Under the pieces are notes generated by a model. It saw nothing but the letters and a program-made list of their open reading frames with translations. It made no database searches and was not told the origin of the DNA. Both the position numbers and the translations under genes were made by a program. Positions 40,869 through 49,863 of a DNA stretch of 64,000 nucleotides are shown here, piece by piece; position 1 is the stretch's first letter, and the number at the start of each line of letters is the position of its first letter. Origin of the DNA: Thermocatellispora tengchongensis (GTDB taxonomy: Bacteria; Actinomycetota; Actinomycetes; Streptosporangiales; Streptosporangiaceae); contig NZ_JACHGN010000025.1 of the NCBI RefSeq assembly GCF_014202315.1, forward strand, positions 62,001 to 126,000, read 5' to 3'.

Positions 40869-42146
40869 TCACGAGTTGACGGCCACGGGGGTGCGGTGCA
40901 GGTGGGCCATCGCGCCGGCGTACACCTCGGCCAGGCGGGAGGCGGTGGCCTGCCAGCCGAACGCCGCGGCGTGCTCGACGGCGCCCTCGGCGAGCACGGC
41001 GAGGCGGCGCGGCTCGCGCAGCAGCCGGTGCAGCACCCGGGCCCAGTCGCCGGGGTCGTGCCCGTCCACGAGCAGCCCGGACACGCCGTCGCGCACGGCC
41101 GTGCGCAGGCCGCCGACCGAGGCCGCGACGACCGGCGTGCCGCATGCCTGGGACTCCAGGGCGACCAGGCCGAAGGACTCGTTGTGCGAGGGGACCACGG
41201 TCACGTCGGCGGCGCGGTACCAGTCGGCCAGCTCGTGCTGCGGGGCGGGCGGCACCAAGCGCACGATGTCGGCGATGCCCAGCTCCCGCGACAGGTCGGC
41301 GAGCATGGCGGGGCGGCTCAGCCCGCTGCCGCTCGGGCCGCCCACGCACGCGACGACCAGCCTGCGGCGCAGCCCGGGGTCCTCCACCAGCATCCGGGCG
41401 GCGGCGCGCAGCAGCACGTCGGGCCCCTTGAGCGGCTGCACCCGGCCGACGAACAGCAGCACCCGGGAGTCGTCGGGCAGGCCGAGCCGGTGCCGGGCGG
41501 CGCCGGTGGACGCGGGCTGGAACACGGTGAGGTTGACGCCCGGGTTCACCACCGCGACGCGGGCGGGGTCGGCGCCGTACAGCTCGACCAGCTCGCGCGC
41601 CTCGGCGGCGGTGTTGGCGACCAGGCGGTCGGCGACGTCCACGACCTGCTCCTCGCCGAGGACGCGGGCGTTCGGCTCGGGCTTGTCGTCCGCGGCGAGC
41701 AGCAGGTTCTTCACCTTGGCCATGGTGTGCATGGTGTGCACGAGCGGCACGCCCCAGCGCTCCTTGGCCAGCCAGCCGACCTGCCCGGAAAGCCAGTAGT
41801 GGGAGTGGATCACGTCGTAGCGCCCGGGATCGTAGGTCGCCTCGGTACGCAGCACCCCGGACAAGAAGGCGCACAACTGGCCGGGCAGGTCGCCCTTGTC
41901 CAGCTCCTCGTACGGCCCGGCCGTGACGTGGCGGACGGACACCCCGGGCGCGATCTCGGCCACCGGCGGCAGGTCGCGCGCGGTCTGCCGGGTGAAGATC
42001 TCCACCTCGACGCCCAGGTGCGCGAGCCGCTTGGCGGATTCCACGATGTAGACGTTCATACCGCCCGCGTCCCCGGTCCCCGGCTGGTCCAGGGGGGACG
42101 TGTGCATGCTGATCGTCGCGACCCGGCTCACCCGTCGTCGCCTCAC
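40869..42146 (-). CDS. mshA: D-inositol-3-phosphate glycosyltransferase, mycothiol biosynthesis
   Basis: MshA transfers GlcNAc from UDP-GlcNAc to inositol 3-phosphate, the first step of mycothiol synthesis. The 425-residue GT4 enzyme begins [20 protein letters not shown] followed by GGMNVYIVE. It contains [20 protein letters not shown] in the N-terminal Rossmann domain and, in the C-terminal domain, [20 protein letters not shown] and the EX7E-type [20 protein letters not shown]. The GTG at 42146 has GGAGG 8 bp upstream. Mycothiol marks the organism as an actinobacterium. Confidence 0.94.
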   Translation of the reverse strand: MRRRRVSRVATISMHTSPLDQPGTGDAGGMNVYIVESAKRLAHLGVEVEIFTRQTARDLPPVAEIAPGVSVRHVTAGPYEELDKGDLPGQLCAFLSGVLRTEATYDPGRYDVIHSHYWLSGQVGWLAKERWGVPLVHTMHTMAKVKNLLLAADDKPEPNARVLGEEQVVDVADRLVANTAAEARELVELYGADPARVAVVNPGVNLTVFQPASTGAARHRLGLPDDSRVLLFVGRVQPLKGPDVLLRAAARMLVEDPGLRRRLVVACVGGPSGSGLSRPAMLADLSRELGIADIVRLVPPAPQHELADWYRAADVTVVPSHNESFGLVALESQACGTPVVAASVGGLRTAVRDGVSGLLVDGHDPGDWARVLHRLLREPRRLAVLAEGAVEHAAAFGWQATASRLAEVYAGAMAHLHRTPVAVNS

Positions 42147-42301
42147 CGACACCACCTCCAGAGCGTTATGAACTTTCAAAATCATCCGGTGATTCCCGAT
42201 ATGTGAGCACAGCTCCGGCGGCGGCCCCGCATCGGGGGCAGGTCCGGACGCCTGGCGAGAAACGCCTGGCAAGATAGGCGAGCCGGCGATGAAGGGACGA
42301 T

Positions 42302-43054
42302 GTGGACGTGACGAAGCGCACAGCGGTGGTGACCGGGGCGAGCAGCGGCATCGGCGCCGCCACGGCGCGGCGGCTGGCCGCCGAGGGCTACCAGGTCGTG
42401 GCGGCGGCGCGGCGCCGCGAGCGGCTGGACGAGCTGGCCGCGCGGGTGCCGGGCGTGACCCCGGTGACCCTGGACGTGACCGCGCAGGACTCGGTGGACG
42501 CGCTGGCCGCCGGGCTGGAGCGGTGCGACGTGCTGGTCAACAACGCGGGCGGCGCGTTCGGCCTGGAGACCGTGGCGCAGGCCGACCCCGCCGACTGGCA
42601 GCGCATGTACGACGTGAACGTGATGGGCTCGCTGCGGGTCACCAAGGCGCTGCTGCCCAAGCTGATCGAGTCGGGCGACGGCGTGCTGGTCATGCTGACC
42701 TCGACGGCCGGGCTGGTGTCGTACGAGGGTGGCGGCGGCTACTGCGCGGCCAAGCACGGGCAGACGGCGATGACCGAGACGCTCCGCCTGGAGCTGGTCG
42801 GCGAGCCGGTGCGGGTCGTGGAGATCGCCCCGGGCATGGTGCGCACCGACGAGTTCGCGCTGACCCGCTTCCGCGGCGACGCCGAGGCCGCGGCCAAGGT
42901 GTACGCGGGCGTGCCCGACCCCCTGACGGCCGACGACGTGGCCGACGCCATCGCCTGGTGCGTCACCCGCCCGGCCCACGTCAACATCGACCGCATGATC
43001 ATCCGTCCCCGGGCCCAGGCGGCCCAGCACAAGGTCCACCGCGTCTTCTCGTGA
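42302..43054 (+). CDS. SDR-family NAD(P)-dependent oxidoreductase
   Basis: A 250-residue classical short-chain dehydrogenase. The cofactor motif is [18 protein letters not shown], then NNAGG, and the catalytic Ser in [14 protein letters not shown] with the YxxxK of [13 protein letters not shown]. It closely follows the YdfG/3-hydroxy-acid dehydrogenase subgroup in pattern. The GTG at 42302 is used; GTG at 42308 is equally possible with AAGGGA upstream. It is divergent from mshA, and its substrate is unknown. Its stop lies within a 20-bp tandem duplication. Confidence 0.92.
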   Translation: MDVTKRTAVVTGASSGIGAATARRLAAEGYQVVAAARRRERLDELAARVPGVTPVTLDVTAQDSVDALAAGLERCDVLVNNAGGAFGLETVAQADPADWQRMYDVNVMGSLRVTKALLPKLIESGDGVLVMLTSTAGLVSYEGGGGYCAAKHGQTAMTETLRLELVGEPVRVVEIAPGMVRTDEFALTRFRGDAEAAAKVYAGVPDPLTADDVADAIAWCVTRPAHVNIDRMIIRPRAQAAQHKVHRVFS

Positions 43055-43083
43055 AACGGCCGGACTTCTCGTGAAACGGCCGG
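43045..43083. repeat. 20-bp tandem duplication at the SDR stop / methyltransferase start
   Basis: CTTCTCGTGAAACGGCCGG occurs at 43045-43063 and again at 43065-43083. The first copy holds the SDR stop codon and the second the GTG used by the methyltransferase gene, in a different frame offset (20 bp is not a multiple of three). Confidence 0.9.
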
Positions 43084-43865
43084 TCGGGAGCATCACCAGG
43101 GGGACCACCGGGCACAACCGGCTGCGCCGCGCCGACCGCTGGATCGCGGCCGTGTACGCCCGGCTGCTGGCCGCCGCCCGCCGCCCCCTGGTGGTGGACC
43201 TGGGCTACGGCGCCTCGCACGTCACCACCCTGGAGCTGTTCACCCGGCTGCGCCGGGTCCGGCCGGACGTGGAGGTGACCGGCATCGAGATCGACCCGGC
43301 GCGGGTGGCGGCGGCGCTGCCGTTCCAGCGGCCGGGGCTGAGCTTCGCGCTCGGCGGCTTCGAACTGCCGGTGGAGCGCCGCCCGGTGCTGGTGCGGGCC
43401 TTCAACGTGCTGCGCCAGTACGGCGAGGAGGAGGCGTGGCAGGCGTGGGCGCTGATGCGCTCCCGCATCGACCCGGCCGGCGCGATCGTGGAGGGCACCT
43501 GCTCCGAGATCGGCCACCGGGCGTCCTGGGTGGCGCTGGACGCCTCGGGCCCGCGCACGCTGACCCTGTCGGCCCGCTTCACCGGCTTCGGACGCCCCTC
43601 CGACCTGGCCGAGCGGCTGCCCAAGACCTTGATCCACCGCAACGTCCCCGGCGAGCCGATCCACGCGCTGCTGCGAGATCTCGACCGCGCGTGGGCGGCG
43701 CACGCGCCGTACTCCGCCTACGGCGTACGCCAGCGCTGGCTGGCCACCGTGCAGACGGTCGCGGAGAAGTGGCCGGTCGCGGCCCATCCCCCGCTCGGCG
43801 GGCGCGCCCGCTGGCGCCAGGGCGAGTTGACCATCCCCTGGGCCGCCGTCAGCCCATCGCGCTGA
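43071..43865 (+). CDS. Class I SAM-dependent methyltransferase-like protein
   Basis: A 264-residue protein with a Rossmann methyltransferase core: LVVDLGYGASHVTTLELF (motif I) and VTGIEIDPARVAAALPF (motif II). The C-terminal part, with AIVEGTCSEIGHRASWVALD, is conserved-looking but not tied to a known substrate. The GTG start lies in the second copy of the tandem duplication, 17 bp after the SDR stop. The neighbours (SDR, GNAT) do not indicate a pathway. Confidence 0.83.
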   Translation: MKRPVGSITRGTTGHNRLRRADRWIAAVYARLLAAARRPLVVDLGYGASHVTTLELFTRLRRVRPDVEVTGIEIDPARVAAALPFQRPGLSFALGGFELPVERRPVLVRAFNVLRQYGEEEAWQAWALMRSRIDPAGAIVEGTCSEIGHRASWVALDASGPRTLTLSARFTGFGRPSDLAERLPKTLIHRNVPGEPIHALLRDLDRAWAAHAPYSAYGVRQRWLATVQTVAEKWPVAAHPPLGGRARWRQGELTIPWAAVSPSR

Positions 43866-43885
43866 GCCGCATATCGTTGGCGGAC

Positions 43886-44410
43886 GTGCTCCGATTCGTC
43901 ACAGATCCCGACCTGACCCCGCGGCTCGTGGCCGACCTGATCGACTGCTGGGCGGAGGCGACCAACGCGGGCGGCGCGGTGGGCTTCGTGCCGCCGGTGA
44001 CGGCCGACGACGTACGCCCGACGGCCGAGCGGACGTTCGCCCGCTGCGGCCCCGGCGGCCCGGACCACCTCCTCGCCGGCTTCGACGAGGACGGCGCGCC
44101 CGCCTGCTGGCTGGTGCTCGCCGACAACGGCTCGGCGCTGCGCGCCCACTGGCGCTGGGTGGTCCGGGTGATGGTGCACCCCAAGCACCAGGGCAAGGGG
44201 TACGGGGCCGCGCTGATGCGCGCCGCCGAGGACGTGGCCCGCGAGCAGGGCGCCGAGGCGCTGCACCTGGTCTGCCGGGGCGGCACCGGCGTGGACGCCT
44301 TCTACGCCCGCATGGGCTACCGGGAGGTGGGCAGGATCCCCGGCGCGATCCGCGTGGGGCCGGGCGACGACCGCGAGGAGATCTATCTGGTCAAGATGTT
44401 GACCCGCTGA
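43886..44410 (+). CDS. GNAT-family N-acetyltransferase
   Basis: A 174-residue acetyltransferase. The acetyl-CoA signature is MVHPKHQGKGYGAALMRAAE near residue 100, followed by VCRGGTGVDAFYARMGYREV. The start is uncertain: the GTG at 43886 is used, with a TTG 9 bp upstream; neither has a strong ribosome site. It ends 20 bp inside the convergent macrodomain gene. The substrate is unknown. Confidence 0.85.
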   Translation: MLRFVTDPDLTPRLVADLIDCWAEATNAGGAVGFVPPVTADDVRPTAERTFARCGPGGPDHLLAGFDEDGAPACWLVLADNGSALRAHWRWVVRVMVHPKHQGKGYGAALMRAAEDVAREQGAEALHLVCRGGTGVDAFYARMGYREVGRIPGAIRVGPGDDREEIYLVKMLTR

Positions 44411-44912
44411 GCGCGCGTCCGAAATGGGCGTACGCTGTGGTATCGAACAGCACGAAGCGGATCTCGGCCACCTCGGCCGGCGTCTCGCGCACCGTCTCGA
44501 CGGCGATGCGCGCGCCGTCGTCCAGCGGCCAGCCGTAGATGCCGGTGGAGATGGCGGGGAAGGCCACGCTCTTCGCGCCCAGCTCGTCGGCGACGCGCAA
44601 CGACTCTCGATAGCAGGAGGCCAGCAGGTGCGAGCGGTCCTCCGAACGCGCGTACACGGGCCCGACCGTGTGGATCACCCAGCGGGCCGGCAGCCGGCCC
44701 GCCGTGGTCGCGACCGCCTGCCCGGTGGGCAGGCCGCCGGCGTAGCGCGAGGCGCGCAGCTCGCGGCACTCGGCCAGGATCTCCGGCCCGCCCTTGCGGT
44801 GGATCGCGCCGTCCACCCCGCCGCCGCCCATGAGCGAGGAGTTGGCGGCGTTGACGACGGCATCGACGCGCTGTTCGGTGATGTCGCCCAGCACCAGCGA
44901 GATTTCGGCCAT
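44391..44912 (-). CDS. Macrodomain protein, O-acetyl-ADP-ribose deacetylase-like
   Basis: A 173-residue macrodomain of the YmdB/MacroD type: GDITEQRVDAVVNAANSSLM, then GGGGVDGAIHRKGG and AISTGIYGWPLDDGARIA. Such proteins remove acetyl or ADP-ribosyl groups from O-acetyl-ADP-ribose or modified proteins. The ATG is the family start. It overlaps the GNAT gene tail to tail by 20 bp and is divergent from the BlaI-type gene. Confidence 0.94.
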   Translation of the reverse strand: MAEISLVLGDITEQRVDAVVNAANSSLMGGGGVDGAIHRKGGPEILAECRELRASRYAGGLPTGQAVATTAGRLPARWVIHTVGPVYARSEDRSHLLASCYRESLRVADELGAKSVAFPAISTGIYGWPLDDGARIAVETVRETPAEVAEIRFVLFDTTAYAHFGRALSGSTS

Positions 44913-44946
44913 ACGACCGGACTACCACACGTGAACTCGACAACAC

Positions 44947-44956
44947 GTAGTACTAC
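44947..44956. promoter_or_regulatory. Palindromic BlaI-type operator candidate
   Basis: GTAGTACTAC is a perfect 10-bp palindrome in the divergent promoter region of the macrodomain and BlaI-type genes. TACTAC/GTAGTA half-sites are typical of BlaI/MecI operators. The BlaI-type protein encoded 31 bp downstream is the likely ligand. Confidence 0.6.
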
Positions 44957-44987
44957 ATTCCGTGGTGGCCGCGCTATCGTGGAGGGC

Positions 44988-45344
44988 GTGAAGGGTCTGG
45001 GCGAGCTCGAACGCAGCATCATGGACATCCTCTGGGCGCACAACACGCCCATGACGGCCCGCGAGGTGGGCAGGCACATCGCCGACAGAGACCTCGCACC
45101 CACCACGGTCATGACCGTGCTCGACCGGCTGACCCGCAAGGGCTTCCTGGCGCGCACGCGAGACGGCCGGGCGTGGCGCTACCAGCCGGCGGCGAGCCGC
45201 GACGCCTACGTCGCCGAGCTCATGCTGGAGGCGCTCGACCTCACCGGCGACCGCTCGGCCGCGCTGACCCGCTTCGCGCAGGCCGTCTCGGGCCCCGAGG
45301 CCGAGATCCTGCGCAAGGCGCTCACGGAGCTGGAGGACGAGTGA
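44988..45344 (+). CDS. BlaI/MecI/CopY-family transcriptional regulator
   Basis: A 118-residue winged-helix repressor: GLGELERSIMDILWAHNTPM, then TTVMTVLDRLTRKGFLAR and a C-terminal dimerisation segment. In such systems a membrane M56 peptidase cleaves the repressor when it senses a signal, often a beta-lactam. The M56 gene follows after 16 bp. The GTG start at 44988 is uncertain; another GTG lies 9 bp upstream. No beta-lactamase or PBP gene accompanies it here. Confidence 0.9.
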   Translation: MKGLGELERSIMDILWAHNTPMTAREVGRHIADRDLAPTTVMTVLDRLTRKGFLARTRDGRAWRYQPAASRDAYVAELMLEALDLTGDRSAALTRFAQAVSGPEAEILRKALTELEDE

Positions 45345-45360
45345 GCAAGGAGGCCGTTCC

Positions 45361-46284
45361 GTGACGGCGGCGGCCCTGGGGCTTCTCGCCCTGGCCTGCG
45401 TGGCCGGCGCGTGGCGGTTCACCACCGCCCGCTGGGCCTATCGCGCGCCGCGCACGGCGATCCTGCTCTGGCAGGCGCTCGGCGTCACCTGGGGCCTTGC
45501 CAGCACCGGCGCCCTGCTGTCGTACGCGCTGCAGCCGTACGACCGCGGCATCGTCGGCGGGCTGGCCGCGTTCGCGTACTCGGCGGCCAGCGGCGGCTAC
45601 GGCCCGCCGGGGGCCTACGACATGCCCCACGTGCTCGCCCTGATCGCCGGGCTGTCGCTGCTGGCCGTGCTCGTCGGCGTCCTGGTCACGGCGGGGTTCC
45701 AGACCCTGCGCGCCCGGCGCAGGCACCGCGAGATGCTGGCCCTGATCGCCCGCGACGACCCCGGCGTGCCGGGCGTGCGCGTGCTCGACCACCCGGGCGC
45801 GGCGGCGTACTGCGTGCCCGGCCTGCGCTCCCAGGTCGTGATCAGCGCCGGCACCCTGAAGCTGCTCTCCCCCGACGAGCTGGCCGCCCTCCTGGCGCAC
45901 GAGACCGCCCACGTACGCGAGCGCCACGACCTGGTGCTGCTCCCGTTCGCCGCCCTGCGCCGCGCGCTGCCGTGGTCCCAGATCGTCCGCGACGCGCAGG
46001 ACGCCGTCGGCCTGCTGATCGAGATGGCCGCCGACGACCGGGCCCGCCGCTTCTGCTCGCCCCGCCGTCTGGCCACGGCCCTGCTGCGGTTCGGCACCGC
46101 CGGCGCGATCCCGACCCCGACCGGCACCATGGGCGCCACCGGCCCCGCCGCCACGGTGATGCTCCGCGTGGAGCGCCTGGTGACCCCTCGCCCCGCGCTC
46201 CCGCGCGCCGTGACGGCCGCCGCCCTGAGCCTCAGCGCCGCCCTGATCACCAGTACGCCGCTGCTGTGGCTGCTGCCGCACTGA
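45361..46284 (+). CDS. M56-family membrane metallopeptidase
   Basis: A 307-residue membrane protease of the BlaR1/MecR1 type without a C-terminal penicillin sensor. The zinc motif is HETAH in LLAHETAHVRERHDL near residue 180. Hydrophobic helices flank it (ALGLLALACVAGAWRF, VLALIAGLSLLAVLVGVLV, and the C-terminus LSAALITSTPLLWLL). AAGGAGG precedes the GTG. It probably cleaves the co-encoded BlaI-type repressor. The signal is unknown. Confidence 0.92.
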   Translation: MTAAALGLLALACVAGAWRFTTARWAYRAPRTAILLWQALGVTWGLASTGALLSYALQPYDRGIVGGLAAFAYSAASGGYGPPGAYDMPHVLALIAGLSLLAVLVGVLVTAGFQTLRARRRHREMLALIARDDPGVPGVRVLDHPGAAAYCVPGLRSQVVISAGTLKLLSPDELAALLAHETAHVRERHDLVLLPFAALRRALPWSQIVRDAQDAVGLLIEMAADDRARRFCSPRRLATALLRFGTAGAIPTPTGTMGATGPAATVMLRVERLVTPRPALPRAVTAAALSLSAALITSTPLLWLLPH

Positions 46285-46325
46285 CCGTCTCACCGCCGAC
46301 CGCTAGCTCCAGTTAGCCGCCGCGT

Positions 46326-46337
46326 TTGCAATTGCAA
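46326..46337. promoter_or_regulatory. Perfect palindrome TTGCAATTGCAA upstream of the XRE gene
   Basis: A 12-bp perfect palindrome lies 24 bp upstream of the XRE regulator gene, in an otherwise GC-rich stretch. Autoregulation is a simple explanation. Confidence 0.5.
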
Positions 46338-46360
46338 GCACGGGGGCACATACTGGAGGC

Positions 46361-46903
46361 ATGGCACTACCGAAGGTCGGCTCGATCGGCGAATACATCC
46401 GTGAGCAGCGCCAGCAGGCGAAGATCTCGCTACGGCAGCTCGCGCAGGCGGCGGGGGTCTCCAACCCCTACCTGAGCCAGATCGAGCGAGGGCTGCGCAA
46501 GCCGAGCGCGGAGATCCTGAACCAGATCGCCAAGGGGCTGCAGATCTCCGCTCAGGCGCTCTACGTGCAGGCCGGCCTGATCGAGGATCGCGAGCAGGAC
46601 AGCGATGTGCTGACCGCCATTCGCGCCGACACGTTCCTCACCGAGAGACAGCGGCAGGTGCTGATCGATATCTATGAGTCGTTCCGCAAGGAGAACCGCG
46701 CCGGGGCCCCGGCCGAGGGCACGCAGACCTCCCAGAAAGCGCGCCCCGAGCCGAGGCCCGAGGGGAGCGGCGCGACCCCATCGCAGGACGACGGAGAGCC
46801 GCTGCCAGAGGAGACCTCGATCGCCGCATTCGAGCCCTTCACGGCGACCAACGGAGCCGCCTCCGGCAACGGCAACGCCACACCGGAAACCAAGGAAGGT
46901 TAA
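46361..46903 (+). CDS. XRE-family transcriptional regulator
   Basis: A 180-residue protein. Residues 8-65 are a cro/C1-type helix-turn-helix (QAKISLRQLAQAAGVSNPYL, then SQIERGLRKPSAEIL). Residues 65-115 add a helical region (ALYVQAGLIEDREQD, TERQRQVLIDIYESFRKEN), and the tail is disordered. It is followed after 3 bp by the HbhA-like gene, a common actinobacterial pairing. The ATG is preceded by the TACTGGAGGC ribosome site. Confidence 0.92.
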   Translation: MALPKVGSIGEYIREQRQQAKISLRQLAQAAGVSNPYLSQIERGLRKPSAEILNQIAKGLQISAQALYVQAGLIEDREQDSDVLTAIRADTFLTERQRQVLIDIYESFRKENRAGAPAEGTQTSQKARPEPRPEGSGATPSQDDGEPLPEETSIAAFEPFTATNGAASGNGNATPETKEG

Positions 46904-46906
46904 CCC

Positions 46907-47335
46907 ATGACGATTGCCACCGAGGTAAAGAAGCTCACCGAGTCCAAGCCGTTCTACGCCGTGGCCGGCGCGGGCGACTACGCGGTCGAGAAGCTGCGCG
47001 AGCTGCCCGCCGCCCTGGAGCGGCTGACCGCGCAGCGCGGTGAGCTGCGCGAGCAGGCCAGGGAGCTGCCGGTCAAGGCCCGCGAGTACGCCGCCAAGGC
47101 CGAGGGCTACGCCCGCGAGCTCCCGGAGAAGGCCAAGGAGTACGCCGACGCCCTCAACACCCGGGCCACGGCCATCTACGAGGACTTCGCCACCCGCGGC
47201 CGCCGGGTCGTCAGCCGGGTGAGCGGCGACGCCGCCCTGGAGCTGGAGCAGTACTCCGAGGAGTCCGAGGCCGACAAGCCGGCCCCGGCCCCGGCCCGCA
47301 AGCCCGCCACCCGCAAGGCGCCCGCCAAGGCCTGA
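46907..47335 (+). CDS. HbhA-like heparin-binding hemagglutinin homologue
   Basis: A 142-residue helical protein resembling mycobacterial HbhA: an N-terminal coiled-coil ([40 protein letters not shown]) and a C-terminal Lys/Ala/Pro tail ([16 protein letters not shown]), though shorter than the mycobacterial heparin-binding one. Repeats of the type [20 protein letters not shown] are visible. In other actinobacteria such proteins bind lipid or wall polymers. AAGGAAGG lies before the ATG. Confidence 0.85.
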   Translation: MTIATEVKKLTESKPFYAVAGAGDYAVEKLRELPAALERLTAQRGELREQARELPVKAREYAAKAEGYARELPEKAKEYADALNTRATAIYEDFATRGRRVVSRVSGDAALELEQYSEESEADKPAPAPARKPATRKAPAKA

Positions 47336-47351
47336 CGGCCCCGGCGACACC

Positions 47352-47377
47352 GGCCCGTCCCCACCCGGGGGCGGGCC
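47352..47377 (+). terminator. Terminator after the HbhA-like gene
   Basis: GGCCCGTCCCC pairs with GGGGGCGGGCC (one G-T pair) and is followed by TTT. It abuts the truncated end of the YCII remnant on the other strand. Confidence 0.75.
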
Positions 47378-47387
47378 TTTCCGTCGT

Positions 47388-47628
47388 AGAAACCGGTCAG
47401 GGCCTCCTTGGTCTCGGCGTACGGGCCGTCGCCCACGATCGGCCGCCCGCCCTTGCCGCCGGGCACGCGCACGGTCGTCGCGGTCGCGGTCGGGTAGAGC
47501 GCGTGGCCGCCCCGCAGCACGGCCCGGTGCGCCTCCTCGAACGCGGCGTACTCCCGTAGCCCGTCGGCGTACTCCGGCCGGCTCCAGTCCACCTCGGCGG
47601 TGTAGATGAGGGCGATGTAGAGCGGCAT
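47388..47628 (-). pseudogene. YCII-domain remnant truncated at its C-terminus
   Basis: A YCII-related protein start: [51 protein letters not shown]. Normal members continue another 20-40 residues after this GFY; here the frame instead runs into the antisense of the HbhA terminator at about 47388. GAGGACCC precedes its ATG, so it was a separate gene, but the upstream DUF1905 frame has no stop before it and reads through in frame. Confidence 0.7.
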
Positions 47629-47910
47629 GGGTCCTCCCCGGCCGTTCTCCTGCAAGAGCACCGTCACGGTGTCCCCCGCCTCCTTGCCGATCGCCCTGCG
47701 GACCTCGGCCTTGACCGGCAGCTTATGGGTGCCGTCGCCCATCGCCATGAACGAGCCGCGGAACGGGTGCCCGTCGATGCTCCCCCGCACCTTGACCAGC
47801 CCCCGCGTCCCGAAGAACGCCACCGACTCCGGCCACACGACGTACGTGTGCCCGCCCTTCGCCGGGCTTTTCACCAGCGTCGCGGTGAACTCCTTGTCCA
47901 GCGCGCTCAT
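47629..47910 (-). CDS. DUF1905 domain protein, stop codon lost (fused in frame to the YCII remnant)
   Basis: A DUF1905 domain of about 94 residues: [40 protein letters not shown] and [16 protein letters not shown]. Normal members stop here. In this genome the frame continues into the YCII remnant and then antisense to the HbhA gene, to a stop at 47176; an annotator could therefore report a 244-residue protein. The ATG lies 1 bp after the restored stop of the frameshifted VOC gene. The domain is intact, but the gene context is decaying. Confidence 0.7.
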
Positions 47911-47911
47911 C

Positions 47912-48284
47912 TCACTCACCGCTCTCCGTGATCTCCAGGCCGTTCCCGTCGGGGTCGCGCAAGGCGAACATCGGCGGGACCCTCCCACCGCAGCAGCTCG
48001 CCCACGTCCACGCCGCGCGCCGCCGGCTCCTCCCGCAGCAGCGCGGCGTCCCCCGTGGTCAGCCTGATCCCGGTCTCGACCCCGGCCTCCCGCGCGGGAA
48101 CCAGCGCGATGGTCGTGGCCGCCCCCGGCGCCGCCACCTCGATCCACCGCCCGCCGAGCCGCTCGACCGGCGCGTCCAGCGTCTTGGCGAGCCCCAGTGT
48201 CCCGGCGTAGAACGCGACGGCGCGATCCTGATCGGTAACGGGAACGCCAACGGTCCTGATCCCGGTGATACGACTGACACCCAT
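47912..48284 (-). pseudogene. VOC-family (glyoxalase-like) gene with a frameshift near its end
   Basis: A VOC/glyoxalase fold protein: [52 protein letters not shown]. After this the reading frame changes: the family end [20 protein letters not shown] appears in another frame from about 47980. A net shift (for example 2 bp lost) near 47976-47984 explains it. The shifted frame ends at 47912, just before the DUF1905 ATG. As read, the unshifted frame ends at 47916 with a nonsense tail. Sequencing error is possible. Confidence 0.72.
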
Positions 48285-48376
48285 TTCGTCCTCCTGCCCT
48301 CTTCGAGGTCTCACATGAAGGACGAACGGCCCACCCCGGTTCTGGACAGGCGTCCGCCCAGTCCCGGCAGGCTCCG

Positions 48377-49774
48377 TCACGCACCGGCCTTGGAGACAGG
48401 CCGATCGGCGCTCTCCGCGCGGGGCGTACGGTCGCGGACGAGGCCGGAGACCGCCGTGAGGAGGGCCAGGACGACGACCACGCAGCCGTACACGGTGGCC
48501 GTGACGCCCAGGCCGAGCGACGGCACCGCGAACCCCGCGGCGACCGCGGGCACGCTGAAGGCGAGGTAGCTGACGACGTAGACGGACGCGAACATCCCGG
48601 CCCGCTCGGCGGGGCCCGCCAGGGCCGCGAGCGAGCGGAACGCGCCGAGGAAGGCGCTGCCGAACCCGCAGCCCGCGACGACCGTCGCGGCGAAGAACAG
48701 CGGCGTGGACCCGGCGGCGAGCGCCGCCAGGGTCAGGCCGGTGCCGGCGGCGAGCACCAGCGACCCGCCCGTCATGACCCGCCTCGCCGGCAGGTCGCGT
48801 ACGACCAGGCACGCCACGGCCCCGGCGGCGGTGAGCGCGGTGACGACGAGCCCGCCGACCAGGCGGTCGGGGACGCGCAGCACGCCCGCGGTCAGCGAGC
48901 CGCCCAGCGACAGGTAGAGCCCGCCCATGGCCCACGTGGCGACCAGGGAGGGAACGGCCGCCGCGAACGCGCCGCGAGCGGGCCGTGGCACCGCCACCCG
49001 TGGGCGCAGCGAGACGAGCGCGTCGCGTCCCCTGCCGGGACGGGGCGCGACCGGCTCGGGCAGCAGCGCCATCGCGGCCGCCAGCAGCACGAAGACGGCC
49101 GTGAGCACGACGAAGACCGAGGTGGTCGGGGCCGCCGTGTAGCGCACGAGCAGACCGGCGCCGAGCGCTCCCGCGGCCAGACCGCCGGTCGGCGCGACGC
49201 TGTTGACCAGCGCGCCCAGTTGACGGACGCGGCCCGATCCGGGCTGCAGGTCCACCAGACCGGCGCTGATCGCGCCCGTCGCCGCCCCGGTGGCCAGGCC
49301 CTGCACCACCCTGGCCAGCAGCAGCGCCCCTACGCCGTCCGCCGTCAGGAACGCGACCATGGCGCCCGCCTCGGCCAGCAGGGCCGCGATCAGCACGGGC
49401 CGCCGGCCGACGTGGTCGGACAGCCCGCCGACGGTGAGCAGCGCGATCAGCAGCGCGACGGCGTAGACCGCGAACACGGTGGTCAGCATGGCCGCCGAAA
49501 AGCCCCAGCGCTGCTGGTAGACCACGTACAGCGGCGAGGGGGCGCTCGCGGCGGCCATGAACGCCACCAGAGCCCCGGCGAGCAACCAGAACCCGGCCCC
49601 GCGCGAGACCCGGCCCCGCGCCACCCTCCCGACCGTCCCCGTCCCGGCAACCGTCTCGGCCCCTCCGGGTCCGCCTCCGGCCTCGCCGTCCCCCCGTCCG
49701 GGTGCGCGGCCCGGCGCGCCCGGGTCCGCGTCCAGGGTGTTCGCCGACGAAGCACAGCCCCCCGATGTCGTCAT
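48377..49774 (-). CDS. MFS transporter, drug-efflux-like
   Basis: A 465-residue major facilitator with about 12 membrane helices. The family loop motif is [15 protein letters not shown], and the first helix is [20 protein letters not shown]. The N-terminal 60 residues are charged and low-complexity. The ATG at 49774 has GGGAG 7 bp upstream. It is divergent from an ArsR-type regulator gene, with repeated TTCGAACCG motifs between, so it is probably an inducible exporter. The substrate is unknown. Confidence 0.9.
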   Translation of the reverse strand: MTTSGGCASSANTLDADPGAPGRAPGRGDGEAGGGPGGAETVAGTGTVGRVARGRVSRGAGFWLLAGALVAFMAAASAPSPLYVVYQQRWGFSAAMLTTVFAVYAVALLIALLTVGGLSDHVGRRPVLIAALLAEAGAMVAFLTADGVGALLLARVVQGLATGAATGAISAGLVDLQPGSGRVRQLGALVNSVAPTGGLAAGALGAGLLVRYTAAPTTSVFVVLTAVFVLLAAAMALLPEPVAPRPGRGRDALVSLRPRVAVPRPARGAFAAAVPSLVATWAMGGLYLSLGGSLTAGVLRVPDRLVGGLVVTALTAAGAVACLVVRDLPARRVMTGGSLVLAAGTGLTLAALAAGSTPLFFAATVVAGCGFGSAFLGAFRSLAALAGPAERAGMFASVYVVSYLAFSVPAVAAGFAVPSLGLGVTATVYGCVVVVLALLTAVSGLVRDRTPRAESADRPVSKAGA

Positions 49775-49804
49775 CACGGCACTCCCAGCGTCACGGTTCC
49801 AACA

Positions 49805-49863
49805 TTTTCGAACCGAAATACCGTACGACGACGCCACCCGAGAGTTCAACTATTATCGAACCG
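49805..49863. promoter_or_regulatory. Repeated TTCGAACCG sites between the MFS and ArsR genes
   Basis: TTTTCGAACCG at 49805-49815 and TTATCGAACCG at 49853-49863, 48 bp apart. The AT-rich region and repeats suit operators of the ArsR-type regulator. The second copy ends at the GTG start. Confidence 0.55.
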
